Assembly (NCBI RefSeq): GCF_015350995.1
Contig: NZ_JADKRW010000002.1
Location: 558,001-622,000, forward strand
Length of the DNA: 64,000 nt
Direction: 5' to 3'
Source of the DNA: Curtobacterium sp. VKM Ac-1393
GTDB lineage: Bacteria; Actinomycetota; Actinomycetes; Actinomycetales; Microbacteriaceae
How positions within the stretch are numbered: the first letter of the stretch is position 1; every line of letters begins with the position of its first letter. The notes below the pieces were generated by a model. It saw nothing but the letters and a program-made list of their open reading frames with translations, was not told the origin of the DNA and did not search any database. Shown in pieces: positions 34,649 through 43,431 of this stretch. Made by a program: the position numbers and the translations under genes.

Positions 34649-35848
34649 ATGAGCAACTCCTTCGCGATCACCGGTGCCCACGTCGTCCCCGTCTCCGCTC
34701 CGGCCTTCGACGGCGGTGCGGTCGTCGTCGAGGACGGCCGCATCACCGCGATCGGCCCGGACGTTACACCGCCCCCGGGGATGACCGTCGTGGACGCTGC
34801 CGGTGCGTGGCTCGTGCCCGGGTTCGTCGAGTCGCACGGCCACGTCGGCATCCACGAGGAGGCGAACGGCGAGGCCGGCAACGACACGAACGAGATGACC
34901 GGCCCGAACATGGCCGGGGTCCGCGCGATCGACGCGATCGACATCGACGACGAGGGCTTCCGCGACGCGCTCGCCGGGGGCATCACGAGCATCGTCGTGA
35001 AGCCCGGGTCCGGCAACCCGATCGGCGGCCAGACCGTCGCCATCAAGACCTGGGGCGGGCGCACCGTCGACGAACAGCTCATCTCCGACGCGGTGAGCAT
35101 CAAGAGCGCGCTCGGTGAGAACCCCAAGCGCGTGTACGGCGGCAAGGGCCAGACGCCGTCGACGCGCCTCGGCGTCGCGAAGATCATCCGTGACGCCTTC
35201 GTCGAGGCCCAGAACTACCGTGCCGCCCGCGACGCCGCCGCCTCGAAGGGGGAGCCGTTCGCGCGCGACCTGACGAAGGAGGCCCTGGTCCGCGTCCTCG
35301 ACGGCGAGCTCGTCTGGGATCAGCACACCCACCGCCACGACGACATCGCCACCGCGATCCGGCTGTCCGAGGAGTTCGGCTACCGACTCGTCGTGAACCA
35401 CGGCACCGAGGCGCACAAGATCGCGAGCCTGTTGGCCGAGAAGGACATCCCGGTCATCTACGGCCCGCTGTTCACCAGCCGCTCGAAGGTCGAGCTCCGT
35501 GACCGCGGCATCCCGAACCTCGCGACCATCGCCGCCGCCGGCGTCCGGGTCGCGATCACCACGGACGCACCGGTCGTGCCGATCGGCATGCTCGTCGACC
35601 AGGCCACCGCCGCGGTGAAGGAGGGCCTGCCCGCCCAGACCGCGCTCGAAGCGCTGACGGTCAACCCGGCCGGGTTCCTGGGCTTCGGCGACCGCGTCGG
35701 ACGGCTCGCCGAGGGCTACGACGCCGACCTCGTGCTCTGGGACGGCGACCCACTCGACGCCACCAGTCGCGCGACGCGCGTCTGGATCGACGGCCGGCAG
35801 GTCTTCGAGTGGGCGGACGGCGTCGGCGTCACCACCCCGCGCTGGTAG
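34649..35848 (+). CDS. Imidazolonepropionase-like amidohydrolase
   Basis: Metal-dependent hydrolase of the amidohydrolase superfamily, 399 residues. The metal ligands are in VESHGHVG (HxH), DQHTHR, VNHGTEAH and TTDAPVVP (Asp). The C-terminal composite barrel (GRLAEGYDADLVLWDGDPL) is typical. It lacks a signal peptide, so it should be cytoplasmic. Substrate is unknown: relatives act on cyclic amides, dipeptides or N-acetylated sugars, and no histidine-degradation genes are nearby. Single-gene unit with its own -10 box. Confidence 0.88.
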   Translation: MSNSFAITGAHVVPVSAPAFDGGAVVVEDGRITAIGPDVTPPPGMTVVDAAGAWLVPGFVESHGHVGIHEEANGEAGNDTNEMTGPNMAGVRAIDAIDIDDEGFRDALAGGITSIVVKPGSGNPIGGQTVAIKTWGGRTVDEQLISDAVSIKSALGENPKRVYGGKGQTPSTRLGVAKIIRDAFVEAQNYRAARDAAASKGEPFARDLTKEALVRVLDGELVWDQHTHRHDDIATAIRLSEEFGYRLVVNHGTEAHKIASLLAEKDIPVIYGPLFTSRSKVELRDRGIPNLATIAAAGVRVAITTDAPVVPIGMLVDQATAAVKEGLPAQTALEALTVNPAGFLGFGDRVGRLAEGYDADLVLWDGDPLDATSRATRVWIDGRQVFEWADGVGVTTPRW

Positions 35849-35860
35849 CTCCCCGCCCCC

Positions 35861-36119
35861 AGACGCCGGTGTCTCCGTCAGACGCCGCCGAACGGGCGAG
35901 ACGCCGCCGAGTCCGGCGGCGCTTTGCAAACACGACGGCGTCTTGCGTCCGCAGTGGGCGCAGTCGACGACGGACGGGAGGCACGGGGCGACGCCGCCAC
36001 GGGCCTCCCGTCCGCCGCGTGGCCGGCCACAAGACGCCGGCGTCTCCGCCGCACGCCCTCACGTCCGCGAGACGCCGCCGAATTCGGCGGCGTCGAACCG
36101 ACACGACGGCGTCTTGCGG
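35861..36119. repeat. Intergenic direct-repeat / hairpin / direct-repeat element
   Basis: The 304-bp gap between convergent genes holds a hairpin with perfect 12-bp arms (cggacgggaggc 35971-35982, gcctcccgtccg 36003-36014), flanked by two similar stretches of about 90 bp (35861-35947 and 36031-36119). Both stretches start with AGACGCCGGYGTCTCCG, continue with GACGCCGCCGA then a TCGGCGGCG half-palindrome, and end with ACGACGGCGTCTTGCG. No gene is visible. Confidence 0.85.
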
Positions 36120-36152
36120 AGTCGACCAGTCGGCCCAGCGGACGCGGCGGGA

Positions 36153-37043
36153 TCAGCCCTCGCGCGCCAGCAGGAACTCGTTGATGCGCTCCGTCAGGTC
36201 CGCGTCGATCGCCCGGGTCGCACCGTTCACCGACCGGATCGGCGCTGCCTGCCGCACGCTCGACACGAGCCAGAGCGCGTCCGCGGCCTGCAGGTCGGCG
36301 AGGGTGACGAGCTCGTAGGCGGTCTCGATGCCCTCCTGCTCGGCGAACCGGAAGACGTCCGCCTGGGTCGTGCCGGCGAGGATCCCGATGTCGGTGCGGG
36401 GCGTGACGAGCCGGTCGCCGACCTTCATGACGAGGTTCGCGCGCGTGCCCTCGAGCACGTAGCCGTCGCTGGACACGAACAGGGCGTCGTCGGCGCCACG
36501 GCGGACGGCCTCGCGCAGCGCTGCCATGTTGACCGCGTACGACAGCGTCTTCGCGCCCTGCAGCAGCCACGGCGAGGTCCGCTCGACGTCGTGCCGGTAC
36601 CCGCGGTCGAGGACCACGACGGAGATGCCCTCGGTGCGCGCCGCGGTGGAGTCCCCGGACGGTGCGGCGTAGGCCCACCCCGTCGGCCGGTCGCTGCCCT
36701 CGACGCCGCGGGTCAGCACGGTCTTGACGAAGGCCTCACGCACCGGGTCGAGCTCGGCGCAGACAGCCTCGACGGCACGGCGCCACGCGTCGACATCGGG
36801 CTCCGGCAGGTCGAGCATCGCGGCTGACCGCACGAAGCGCGCCAGGTGCGGTTCGACGGCCTGCGGGTGTCCGTCGACCACCGTGATCGTCTCGAAGACG
36901 CCGTCGCCGCGGATGATGCCGAGGTCCTGCACCTGGAGGTGTTCCTCGAGCGGCGCAGCGAACGTGAAGGCATCGGCGGCGGGGTCGTGCGGCGCGGCGT
37001 CGCGGGAGGGCTGGTTGAGGATCGCGAGCACGGTTTCGGTCAT
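36153..37043 (-). CDS. pabC: Aminodeoxychorismate lyase / class IV aminotransferase
   Basis: PLP enzyme of fold type IV, 296 residues. PabC members release pyruvate from aminodeoxychorismate to give 4-aminobenzoate. The catalytic lysine is in LQGAKTLSYAVNMAALREA (about 165). The segments GDGVFETITVVDGHP at the start and EGTRANLVMKVGDRLVTP, GILAGTTQADV later are class signatures. Branched-chain or D-amino-acid aminotransferase is the alternative, but the GVFET pattern and the PabB-like gene at 12.5-14 kb favour folate. Start at MTETVLAILN (37043). It is not in an operon with pabB. Confidence 0.8.
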   Translation of the reverse strand: MTETVLAILNQPSRDAAPHDPAADAFTFAAPLEEHLQVQDLGIIRGDGVFETITVVDGHPQAVEPHLARFVRSAAMLDLPEPDVDAWRRAVEAVCAELDPVREAFVKTVLTRGVEGSDRPTGWAYAAPSGDSTAARTEGISVVVLDRGYRHDVERTSPWLLQGAKTLSYAVNMAALREAVRRGADDALFVSSDGYVLEGTRANLVMKVGDRLVTPRTDIGILAGTTQADVFRFAEQEGIETAYELVTLADLQAADALWLVSSVRQAAPIRSVNGATRAIDADLTERINEFLLAREG

Positions 37044-37089
37044 GCATCCATCCAACCGCACACGCGTCCACGCACCCCGTGCGCGGACG

Positions 37090-37440
37090 TCAGCTCGCGT
37101 CGGGCAGGGCGCCCATGAGCTTCCAGACCGCGGAGGTCAGCTCCGGGTGCTGCAGCGCGATCCGTCGCAGTCGGTGGTACTCCTCGCCGAGCGCGGTGCC
37201 CTGGCCGGACGCCGGGTGCATCGACCACTGGGCGTTCCGCTTGCCGATGGCCGCGTCGAGGTCCACCGCGTCGGCCCGCAGGATCAGCACGACCTGCTCG
37301 TCCACCGTGGGGAGCGTCGGCATGAACTCCCACGGGTCCTCGCCCTGACGGCTCCGGTGTTCGACGAGCATCGAGATCTCCTCGGCCGCCTCGGCGCGCA
37401 GCACTTCGAGGCTGCGCCCGGTCCTGCGGGGCTCAGCCAT
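37090..37440 (-). CDS. Hypothetical protein
   Basis: Not recognised; 116 residues, soluble, mostly helical (LEVLRAEAAEEISMLVEHRSRQ, DLDAAIGKRNAQWSMHP, GEEYHRLRRIALQHPEL). No signal peptide or membrane segment. The chosen start MAEPRRTGR at 37440 avoids a long upstream extension that would overlap the divergent Nudix gene. It lies 46 bp upstream of the PabC-like gene on the same strand and may be co-transcribed. Confidence 0.65.
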   Translation of the reverse strand: MAEPRRTGRSLEVLRAEAAEEISMLVEHRSRQGEDPWEFMPTLPTVDEQVVLILRADAVDLDAAIGKRNAQWSMHPASGQGTALGEEYHRLRRIALQHPELTSAVWKLMGALPDAS

Positions 37441-37504
37441 GGTGCCCCCGCAGCACGCCTGCCATGGGAAAAGCGTACGACACAACTTCGGCCACACTGG
37501 ACGG

Positions 37505-38020
37505 GTGACCCCGCGCGAGAGCAAGTCCCAGCACCCCCGAGTGGTCGTCGTCTACCTGCTGCGCGACGGTGAGACCGGGCCGGAGGTCCTGCTCGGTGAG
37601 AAGCGTCGCGGCCTCGGCACCGGCCGCCTGGTCGGCCCCGGCGGCAAGCGCGAGCCCGGCGAGACGGCGGTCGCGACCGCCGTGCGCGAGGTGCGTGAAG
37701 AGGTCGGCCTGCGTCTCGAGACGGCCGACCTGGAGGCCCGTGGCACGTTGGACTACCGGTTTCCGTACCGGCCGTCCTGGTCCCAGGTCTCGGACGTCTT
37801 CGTCTGCCGCCGCTGGCAGGGCAGCCCGTCGGGGTCGGACGAACTCGAACCCCGGTGGATCCCGGTCGCCGACGTGCCCTTCGACGCCATGTGGGACGAC
37901 GCGAGGTACTGGCTGCCGGGGGTGCTCGACGGGGGCAGCGTGCGGGCCCGGTTCACCTTCGCAGAGGACGACGCCACCGTCGCCGGCTTCACCGGGACGG
38001 GCGTCGCGACACCCGCGTAG
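37505..38020 (+). CDS. Nudix hydrolase (MutT-like)
   Basis: Pyrophosphohydrolase of 171 residues that may clean oxidised nucleotides. The Nudix box is complete: GPGGKREPGETAVATAVREV continuing into REEVGL (about 44-70). Residues before it (VVVVYLLRDG, LLGEKRRGLGTGRLVGPGG) resemble the MTH1/8-oxo-dGTPase branch. GTG start at 37505 with a possible CACACT -10 8 nt upstream. Substrate is inferred only from family resemblance. Confidence 0.85.
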   Translation: MTPRESKSQHPRVVVVYLLRDGETGPEVLLGEKRRGLGTGRLVGPGGKREPGETAVATAVREVREEVGLRLETADLEARGTLDYRFPYRPSWSQVSDVFVCRRWQGSPSGSDELEPRWIPVADVPFDAMWDDARYWLPGVLDGGSVRARFTFAEDDATVAGFTGTGVATPA

Positions 38021-38042
38021 AGCCGGTCAGCGGGTCAGCGGG

Positions 38043-38330
38043 TCAGCGGGTCTGCTGCGTGCGGGTGCTGCCGGTGCGCGCCTCTTCGGCGGCGGCGATG
38101 ACCTCGGCGTCCCCGCTGCGACCACCGAGGGGCCGGACGAAGAAGTCGATGATCCCGAACACGATCGCGCCGACCATGGCGAACATCGCCCAGCCCACGA
38201 AGAGCCCGGCGGTGTTCCGGCCGTCGGCGGGTGCGAGCACGATGCTCGCGACGTAGAAGCCGACCGTCAGCACGAGGAGCACGACGACGACGGTGACGAG
38301 GACGCGGTGCCAGGTGATGCGGGGGTTCAT
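38043..38330 (-). CDS. Small two-helix membrane protein
   Basis: A 95-residue protein of unknown function with two hydrophobic helices (VLVTVVVVLLVLTVGFYVAS and LFVGWAMFAMVGAIVFGIID). The C-terminal cytoplasmic tail is Glu/Ala/Arg-rich. Start at MNPRITWHR (38330). The stop codon region overlaps a short tandem gtcagcgg repeat (38025-38049). The upstream gene (38359-39927) is on the same strand only 28 bp away, so they may form an operon. Confidence 0.7.
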   Translation of the reverse strand: MNPRITWHRVLVTVVVVLLVLTVGFYVASIVLAPADGRNTAGLFVGWAMFAMVGAIVFGIIDFFVRPLGGRSGDAEVIAAAEEARTGSTRTQQTR

Positions 38331-38358
38331 GCCGCCCAGGATACCCGCCGCCGACACT

Positions 38359-39927
38359 TCACCGGTCCGCGTGCCGGCCGTGCGGGTGCTCGTCCGTGGC
38401 GTCGACGCGAGCCGACCTGTCGGACCGGACCGGGGCCCTGGAGCCCTCGGTGCGTGGGACGGGACGTGTGCGCGGTCCGGGCCCCGCGCCTCCCGTGCGG
38501 TTCTCGGTGCGCACCACGGCGATGCGGCCGGTGGGGGTGGTCTCGGTCTCGAGGCCGTCGCGTCCGCCGGTGAAGACGTCGCCGCCGGCGCGGGCGTCCT
38601 CCCAGTCGTCGTCGCTCAGCACGCTCAGGGTGCCGGTCTCGGTGGACTCGAGGCCGTGGCGTTCGAGCTCGGCGTCGCGCTGCTTGCCGAGGAACTCACG
38701 GTTCGCGGTGTTGGCGTCCTGGAACATCGTGGTCCGCCCCGTGACGATGGCGCGGATGCGTCGGCGCTCCCACCACTGCTTGCCGAAGTACATGAGGACG
38801 AGGCCGGCCGCGGCGTAGCAGCCCATCGTGATGAGCCCACGAGCCGGTCCGGGGCCGACGCCGTAGATCTGGTGCTTGATCATGTCGACCATGCTCGATC
38901 CGACCACGACGTTGTTGAGCCACGCGAACGGCTCCGGCATGAACCACTTCGGGTACGCACCACCCGACGACGGCATCGACAGGAAGACGAAGCAGATCAT
39001 CGCGGGCGCGGCGATGAACCGGCCGACGAAGTAGCTCAGCCCGTTGACGGCGAGGCCGATCGCGACGATCCAGCCCCACGCGATGAGCACGAGCTGGATC
39101 CAGTGCCCGTGGATCGCACCGACGACCGGTCCGGCGAGCGTGTTCGTGATGAGGGAGATGACGAGACCGCCGACGACGATCACCGTCATGCGGGTGCGGT
39201 GCCGGAGCGGGCCGCCCATGATCCCGATGAACATCGCGACCATGTAGCCGCCGATGCACCACGCGAGCATCACGTACATCGGGACGGTGCCGTACTCGTC
39301 CCACGCGGGCAGCGCGGCGAGCTCCGTGACCTTCGGACTCGCGACGCCGATGCCGGTCAGCACCGCGGTCAGCGTCGCCGGCACCAGGTTCGCGACCTGG
39401 AACTGGTGGGCGCTCGCCTTGAAGAACTCGTTCGTGGCGGGGTCGTACGCCACAGCCATCGACCCGGCGAGGACGTCGCGCTTCGCCGCGGTCAGGGAGT
39501 CGTAGGTGTGGAACACGAACTCGCCCGGCAACGCCTTCTGCACCGCCGCGACGAGCGTCGGGTCGCTGCCGATCAGGGCGATCGGGACGTCGTGCGGGTG
39601 TGGAGCGTGGAACGCGAAGACGTAGCAGAGGCAGAAGCCGACGATGAAGAACAGCGGCATCCAGAGCTGCAGCCCGATCAGCTGGAGCGACGGGTGCAGC
39701 GTCGAGTACCAGCGGCGGTATGCACCGTGCTGCTGCGGCTCGGGGACGGGCGCCTGGCGACGCGGTGCGGGCCGACTCGACCCGGCGACCTTGGCACCGC
39801 GGCGGGGCTTCGTGCCACGGGCCGACGGCCTGGTGCTGCGCGGCTTCGGGGCCGACGTCGGCCGGGACGCTCCGGGACGGTCCGGGGTGTCGTCGTGCTT
39901 CGGGACGTCGTTCCGCGGCGTGCTCAC
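38359..39927 (-). CDS. YhgE/ABC-2-like multi-pass membrane protein
   Basis: A 522-residue integral membrane protein. A basic, Pro-rich cytoplasmic N-terminus (1-75) leads to one membrane helix (LWMPLFFIVGFCLCYVFAFH), then an outer domain of about 120 residues (ALIGSDPTLVAAVQKAL, YDSLTAAKRDVLAGSMAVA), then about five helices and a long polar C-terminus. The helix / periplasmic loop / helices layout with the ALIGSD...A..D segment resembles YhgE/Pip and DUF3533 proteins related to ABC-2 permeases. No ATPase subunit is adjacent. Function not known. Confidence 0.65.
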   Translation of the reverse strand: MSTPRNDVPKHDDTPDRPGASRPTSAPKPRSTRPSARGTKPRRGAKVAGSSRPAPRRQAPVPEPQQHGAYRRWYSTLHPSLQLIGLQLWMPLFFIVGFCLCYVFAFHAPHPHDVPIALIGSDPTLVAAVQKALPGEFVFHTYDSLTAAKRDVLAGSMAVAYDPATNEFFKASAHQFQVANLVPATLTAVLTGIGVASPKVTELAALPAWDEYGTVPMYVMLAWCIGGYMVAMFIGIMGGPLRHRTRMTVIVVGGLVISLITNTLAGPVVGAIHGHWIQLVLIAWGWIVAIGLAVNGLSYFVGRFIAAPAMICFVFLSMPSSGGAYPKWFMPEPFAWLNNVVVGSSMVDMIKHQIYGVGPGPARGLITMGCYAAAGLVLMYFGKQWWERRRIRAIVTGRTTMFQDANTANREFLGKQRDAELERHGLESTETGTLSVLSDDDWEDARAGGDVFTGGRDGLETETTPTGRIAVVRTENRTGGAGPGPRTRPVPRTEGSRAPVRSDRSARVDATDEHPHGRHADR

Positions 39928-39979
39928 TCGGCCTGGTGCTCCTGTTCTCGGTCGGAGCGCCAGGATACGCCCGTGCCCC

Positions 39980-41677
39980 TCAGGAGCGGCTGCGTGAGGC
40001 CTGCGCCGAGTCCATCGCGAGTTCTTCGGCGTCGAGGGTCACGAGCACGCGGCGCATGACCTCTTCGTCGAGGTTGCCCTTCTCGCGCTCCTCGAGCACG
40101 ATCTCGCGGCGACGGTCGAGCAGCTCGCGACGGATGTCCTGGATCTGCTGGCCACGCAGCCGCATCGGGGCGTTGCGCTCCTCGTCCTCTTCTTCGAGGG
40201 CGTCCTGCCGGAAGGTCTCGACCTGCCGCTCGAGCCGGGCCTTCAAGCGGGGCACGACGGAGTCGACCGCCTCGGCCCCGTACTGCCTCGACCAGTCGGG
40301 GCGGCGCTTCTCGAGCAGCTCGATCGCCGCCTCGGTCGTGCGCTGGTTCAGGCGCATCTCGCTGCGGACGTCCTCTTCGCCCTCGGCCGGGTCCTGCACC
40401 TTGAGCGCACGGATGACGAAGGGCAGCGTCAGGCCCTGCAGCAGCAGGGTGCCGACGGTGACGAAGAACGCGATGATGAAGATCGTGTCCTGTGCGGGGA
40501 TCTGGGTCGGGCTCGCGACGACGGACACCGCGGCGGCGAGGGTGACCACGCCGCGCATGCCGGTCCACGAGATGACGGTGAGCTCGCGCCAGTTGAGCTT
40601 CGGCTCGGCCGTGCCGCGCATCCACCGCAGGGACGGGTGGCCGCGCGAGAGCTTGATGCGCAGCGGTCGGAACCACCGGCCGTTGAACCGGTTGCGCACG
40701 TACGACTCGAAGATGAAGAGCGGTCGCACGAGGATCACGACCGCGAGCACGACCGCTGCCGCGGTGAGGGTCTGGCCGAGACTCCGCTCGCTCTCGACCA
40801 GGTCCTGCACGACGGTGTTGAGCTGCAGGCCGATCAGGGCGAAGACGAAGCCCTCGAGGATGACGTCGATGCTCGTCCAGAGCGGGCGCTCCTGCAGGCG
40901 GGTGGCGTAGCCCTCCTTCGGCGAGTTGTAGCCGATGTACAGGCCGGCCGTGACGACCGCGATCACGCCGGAGCCAGAGAGGTGCTCCGCCAGGATGTAC
41001 GCGACGAACGGCAGCAGGATGCTCATGATCGTCTCGACGACGGGGTCGTTGAGACGCATCCGGATCCAGTGCACGACGACACCGAGCACGATGCCGACCG
41101 CCAGGCCGACGCCGATTGCCAAACCGAAGATCCCCAGGTCCTGCCAGACGGTCAGCGACGTCCCCGCGATGATGAGCGTGAACACGCGGACCAGGGTCAG
41201 CGAGGCCGCGTCGTTGATCAGGCTCTCGCCCGACAGCACCGTCATCACCCGGCGGGGGAGTCCGAGCTTGCGGCCGATCGCCGCAGCCGACACGGCGTCC
41301 GGCGGTGCCACGATCGCGCCGAGCAGGATCGCCGCAGGCAGGGTCATGTCGGGGATCAGGAAGTAGGCGACCGCGCCGACCACGAGTGCCGTCACGATGA
41401 CCAGGAAGATGCCGAGCCGTCGGATCTGCTTGATCGACGTCCGGAAGCTCTGCCACGACACGTCGAGCGCCGCCGAGTAGAGCAGCGGCGGCAGGATCAC
41501 CGTCAGGATCACCTCGGAGTCGATCTCCATCGCGGGGAGCCCCGGCAGGAACGAGGCCGCGAGGGCGACGGCCGTGACGAGCAGCGGAGCGGGCAGCCCC
41601 TTCGCCCGTGCGAACCCGGTCACCGCGAGCGATCCGACCAACAGGATGAGGAGCTCGACGGTGTCCATGGGACTCAT
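39980..41677 (-). CDS. Na+/H+ antiporter, CPA1 family
   Basis: Proton-driven cation exporter of the plasma membrane, 565 residues. About twelve membrane segments fill residues 1-410. The ion-binding region includes GAIVAPPDAVSAAAIGRKLG (Pro-Asp as in CPA1) and SGESLINDAASLTLVRV (Asn-Asp pair). A cytoplasmic, charged, helical tail of about 150 residues follows. Starts at 41677 or 41668 are equally possible. Divergent from the Pit phosphate transporter with about 107 bp between starts. Confidence 0.9.
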   Translation of the reverse strand: MSPMDTVELLILLVGSLAVTGFARAKGLPAPLLVTAVALAASFLPGLPAMEIDSEVILTVILPPLLYSAALDVSWQSFRTSIKQIRRLGIFLVIVTALVVGAVAYFLIPDMTLPAAILLGAIVAPPDAVSAAAIGRKLGLPRRVMTVLSGESLINDAASLTLVRVFTLIIAGTSLTVWQDLGIFGLAIGVGLAVGIVLGVVVHWIRMRLNDPVVETIMSILLPFVAYILAEHLSGSGVIAVVTAGLYIGYNSPKEGYATRLQERPLWTSIDVILEGFVFALIGLQLNTVVQDLVESERSLGQTLTAAAVVLAVVILVRPLFIFESYVRNRFNGRWFRPLRIKLSRGHPSLRWMRGTAEPKLNWRELTVISWTGMRGVVTLAAAVSVVASPTQIPAQDTIFIIAFFVTVGTLLLQGLTLPFVIRALKVQDPAEGEEDVRSEMRLNQRTTEAAIELLEKRRPDWSRQYGAEAVDSVVPRLKARLERQVETFRQDALEEEDEERNAPMRLRGQQIQDIRRELLDRRREIVLEEREKGNLDEEVMRRVLVTLDAEELAMDSAQASRSRS

Positions 41678-41700
41678 TCTCGCATCGGCATGGTTCCAAT

Positions 41701-41727
41701 CTGAACGAGTCTGAAGCTCCGGTGAAC
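41701..41727. promoter_or_regulatory. Possible PHO-box-like direct repeats
   Basis: Three ctgaac/ctgaag/gtgaac units at 10- and 11-bp spacing (on the other strand TTCACC, TTCAGA, TTCAGA). Streptomyces PhoP boxes are 11-bp direct repeats around GTTCACC, and this lies between the antiporter and phosphate transporter genes. Only the first unit matches well. Confidence 0.3.
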
Positions 41728-41784
41728 AGCAGGTTGCCGATCAGGTTTGCTCCGGAGGCCGTCGATGGGGAACACTGGCCCGCG

Positions 41785-43041
41785 GTGGACATCACACTCA
41801 TAGTCGTCCTGGTCATCGCGTTGGCCCTCTTCTTCGACTTCACAAACGGTTTTCACGACACCGCCAACGCGATGGCGACTCCGATCGCGACCGGGGCCAT
41901 GAAGCCCAAGGTCGCGGTGACGGTCGCCGCGGTGCTCAACCTCGTCGGTGCGTTCCTCAGCACCGCGGTGGCGACCTCGATCTCGCACGGCCTCATCAAC
42001 GAGGGCCCCGGCGGCGTCGCGATCTCACCGGAGATGATCTTCGCGGGGCTCATCGGAGCGGTCGTGTGGAACATGATCACGTGGCTCCGGGGGCTGCCCT
42101 CGTCGTCGTCGCACGCGCTGTTCGGCGGGCTCATCGGCGCGGCGATCGTCGGCGCCGGGTTCCAGTCCGTGAACTACGTCGCGCTGCTGACGGTGGTCAT
42201 CATCCCGGCCTTCGCGTCCCCGGTGATCGCGTCGCTCGTGTCGTTCCTGTCGACCCGCATCGCGTACCGGATCACGAAGCGTCCGGTGTTCCCGAACGAG
42301 CGCGGGGGCTTCCGGGTCGGGCAGATCTTCACCTCGTCGATGGTGTCGCTCGCCCACGGCACGAACGACGCGCAGAAGACGATGGGCGTCATCACGCTCA
42401 CCCTGATCGCCTCGGGCGCACAGTCGACGAACCAGGGCGTGCAGTTCTGGGTCGTCGTGGCCTGCGCCCTGGCGATCGCGCTCGGCACCTACACCGGCGG
42501 CTGGCGCATCATCCGCACCCTCGGGTCCGGCATCACCGAGATCCGTGCAACGCAGGGCTTCGCGGCCGAGGCCTCGACCGCCGCGACGATCCTGGCGTCC
42601 AGCCACCTCGGCTTCGCGCTCTCCACCACCCAGGTGTCCTCCGGCTCGATCATCGGTGCCGGGCTCGGTCGCCGCGGTTCGAAGATCCAGTGGTCCACCG
42701 CCGGCAAGATCGTCATCGCGTGGTTCATCACGCTGCCGGCTGCCGCCGCGGTGGGGGCCGTCGCCTCGGGCATCGCCCGTCTCGGCGTCATCGGACTCGT
42801 CATCGACGCGATCGTCGGTGCCGCGGTGATCCTCGGCCTGTACCTCTGGTCGCTCCGGAAGCCGCACGAGGCTGCCTCCGCGATCGAGGTCGACGTCGCC
42901 GCGAACGCTGTGTACACCCGCAAGGAGCTGCGTGACCTGCAGCGGAAGAAGCGTGCCGACGCCGTCGCCGATCGTCGCGCGGAGCTGAGCCGCGAACGCA
43001 CGCTGCGCCGCATGGCCGCACGCAAGGGAGGCCGTCGCTGA
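41785..43041 (+). CDS. pitA: Low-affinity inorganic phosphate transporter
   Basis: Secondary phosphate transporter, 418 residues from GTG 41785 (MDITLIVVLVIALALFFDF). The duplicated Pit signature is clear: GFHDTANAMATPIATG near the N-terminus and SLAHGTNDAQKTMGVI in the middle. About ten membrane segments; the C-terminus is basic and cytoplasmic. An ATG at 41722 would add 21 residues that fit the family poorly. The stop overlaps a tiny 18-codon frame that in turn overlaps the next gene (TGATG at both junctions), so downstream translation is probably coupled. Confidence 0.92.
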   Translation: MDITLIVVLVIALALFFDFTNGFHDTANAMATPIATGAMKPKVAVTVAAVLNLVGAFLSTAVATSISHGLINEGPGGVAISPEMIFAGLIGAVVWNMITWLRGLPSSSSHALFGGLIGAAIVGAGFQSVNYVALLTVVIIPAFASPVIASLVSFLSTRIAYRITKRPVFPNERGGFRVGQIFTSSMVSLAHGTNDAQKTMGVITLTLIASGAQSTNQGVQFWVVVACALAIALGTYTGGWRIIRTLGSGITEIRATQGFAAEASTAATILASSHLGFALSTTQVSSGSIIGAGLGRRGSKIQWSTAGKIVIAWFITLPAAAAVGAVASGIARLGVIGLVIDAIVGAAVILGLYLWSLRKPHEAASAIEVDVAANAVYTRKELRDLQRKKRADAVADRRAELSRERTLRRMAARKGGRR

Positions 43042-43097
43042 TGGGCATCGCGCTTGACGGACGCCGTTTCGCATTCCGCACGGTGGGAGATCGCTGA
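43041..43097 (+). CDS. 18-codon linker frame between pitA and the next gene
   Basis: ATG at 43041 overlaps the pitA stop (TGATG); its own stop (TGA 43095-43097) overlaps the next ATG at 43097 in the same way. Its first codons (MGIA...RRFAF) copy the start of the downstream gene (MGIDWFAF): the segment cgctgatgggcatcg and ttcgcattcc occur in both places. It looks like a partial duplication of the initiation region that now keeps ribosomes on the message. A stable peptide is unlikely. Confidence 0.45.
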   Translation: MGIALDGRRFAFRTVGDR

Positions 43098-43393
43098 TGG
43101 GCATCGACTGGTTCGCATTCCTCACCGTGGCGCTCGTCGCCGTGGTCTCGTCGTGCTTCGTCGTCGCGGTGTACTCGGTCGGCCTCCGCTTCTGGAGCGC
43201 CGCGGACACCCGCGCGGGCAAGTTCACCGTGAAGGAAGACGGAACGATCGGCCCGGCGACCGCCGGGTTCCCGAACCCCGCTGGCGCGACGACCGCGGTG
43301 CGCGGGTTCCGTGCGCTCGCGATCCTTTGCTACGTCATCTGCGCGGCCGTCGTGCTGTACGGCATCTACCTCATCGTCCCGCAGTTCCACTGA
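43097..43393 (+). CDS. Small membrane protein linked to pitA
   Basis: A 98-residue protein of unknown function with two hydrophobic helices (FLTVALVAVVSSCFVVAVYS and ALAILCYVICAAVVLYGIYLIV) and a polar loop between. It directly follows pitA through an overlapping 18-codon frame and is probably made with it. It could be an accessory of the transporter, but nothing in the sequence proves this. Confidence 0.75.
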   Translation: MGIDWFAFLTVALVAVVSSCFVVAVYSVGLRFWSAADTRAGKFTVKEDGTIGPATAGFPNPAGATTAVRGFRALAILCYVICAAVVLYGIYLIVPQFH

Positions 43394-43431
43394 CGCGCGG
43401 CGCGCGGCGCGCGCGTCCTCGCCTCGGCTGT

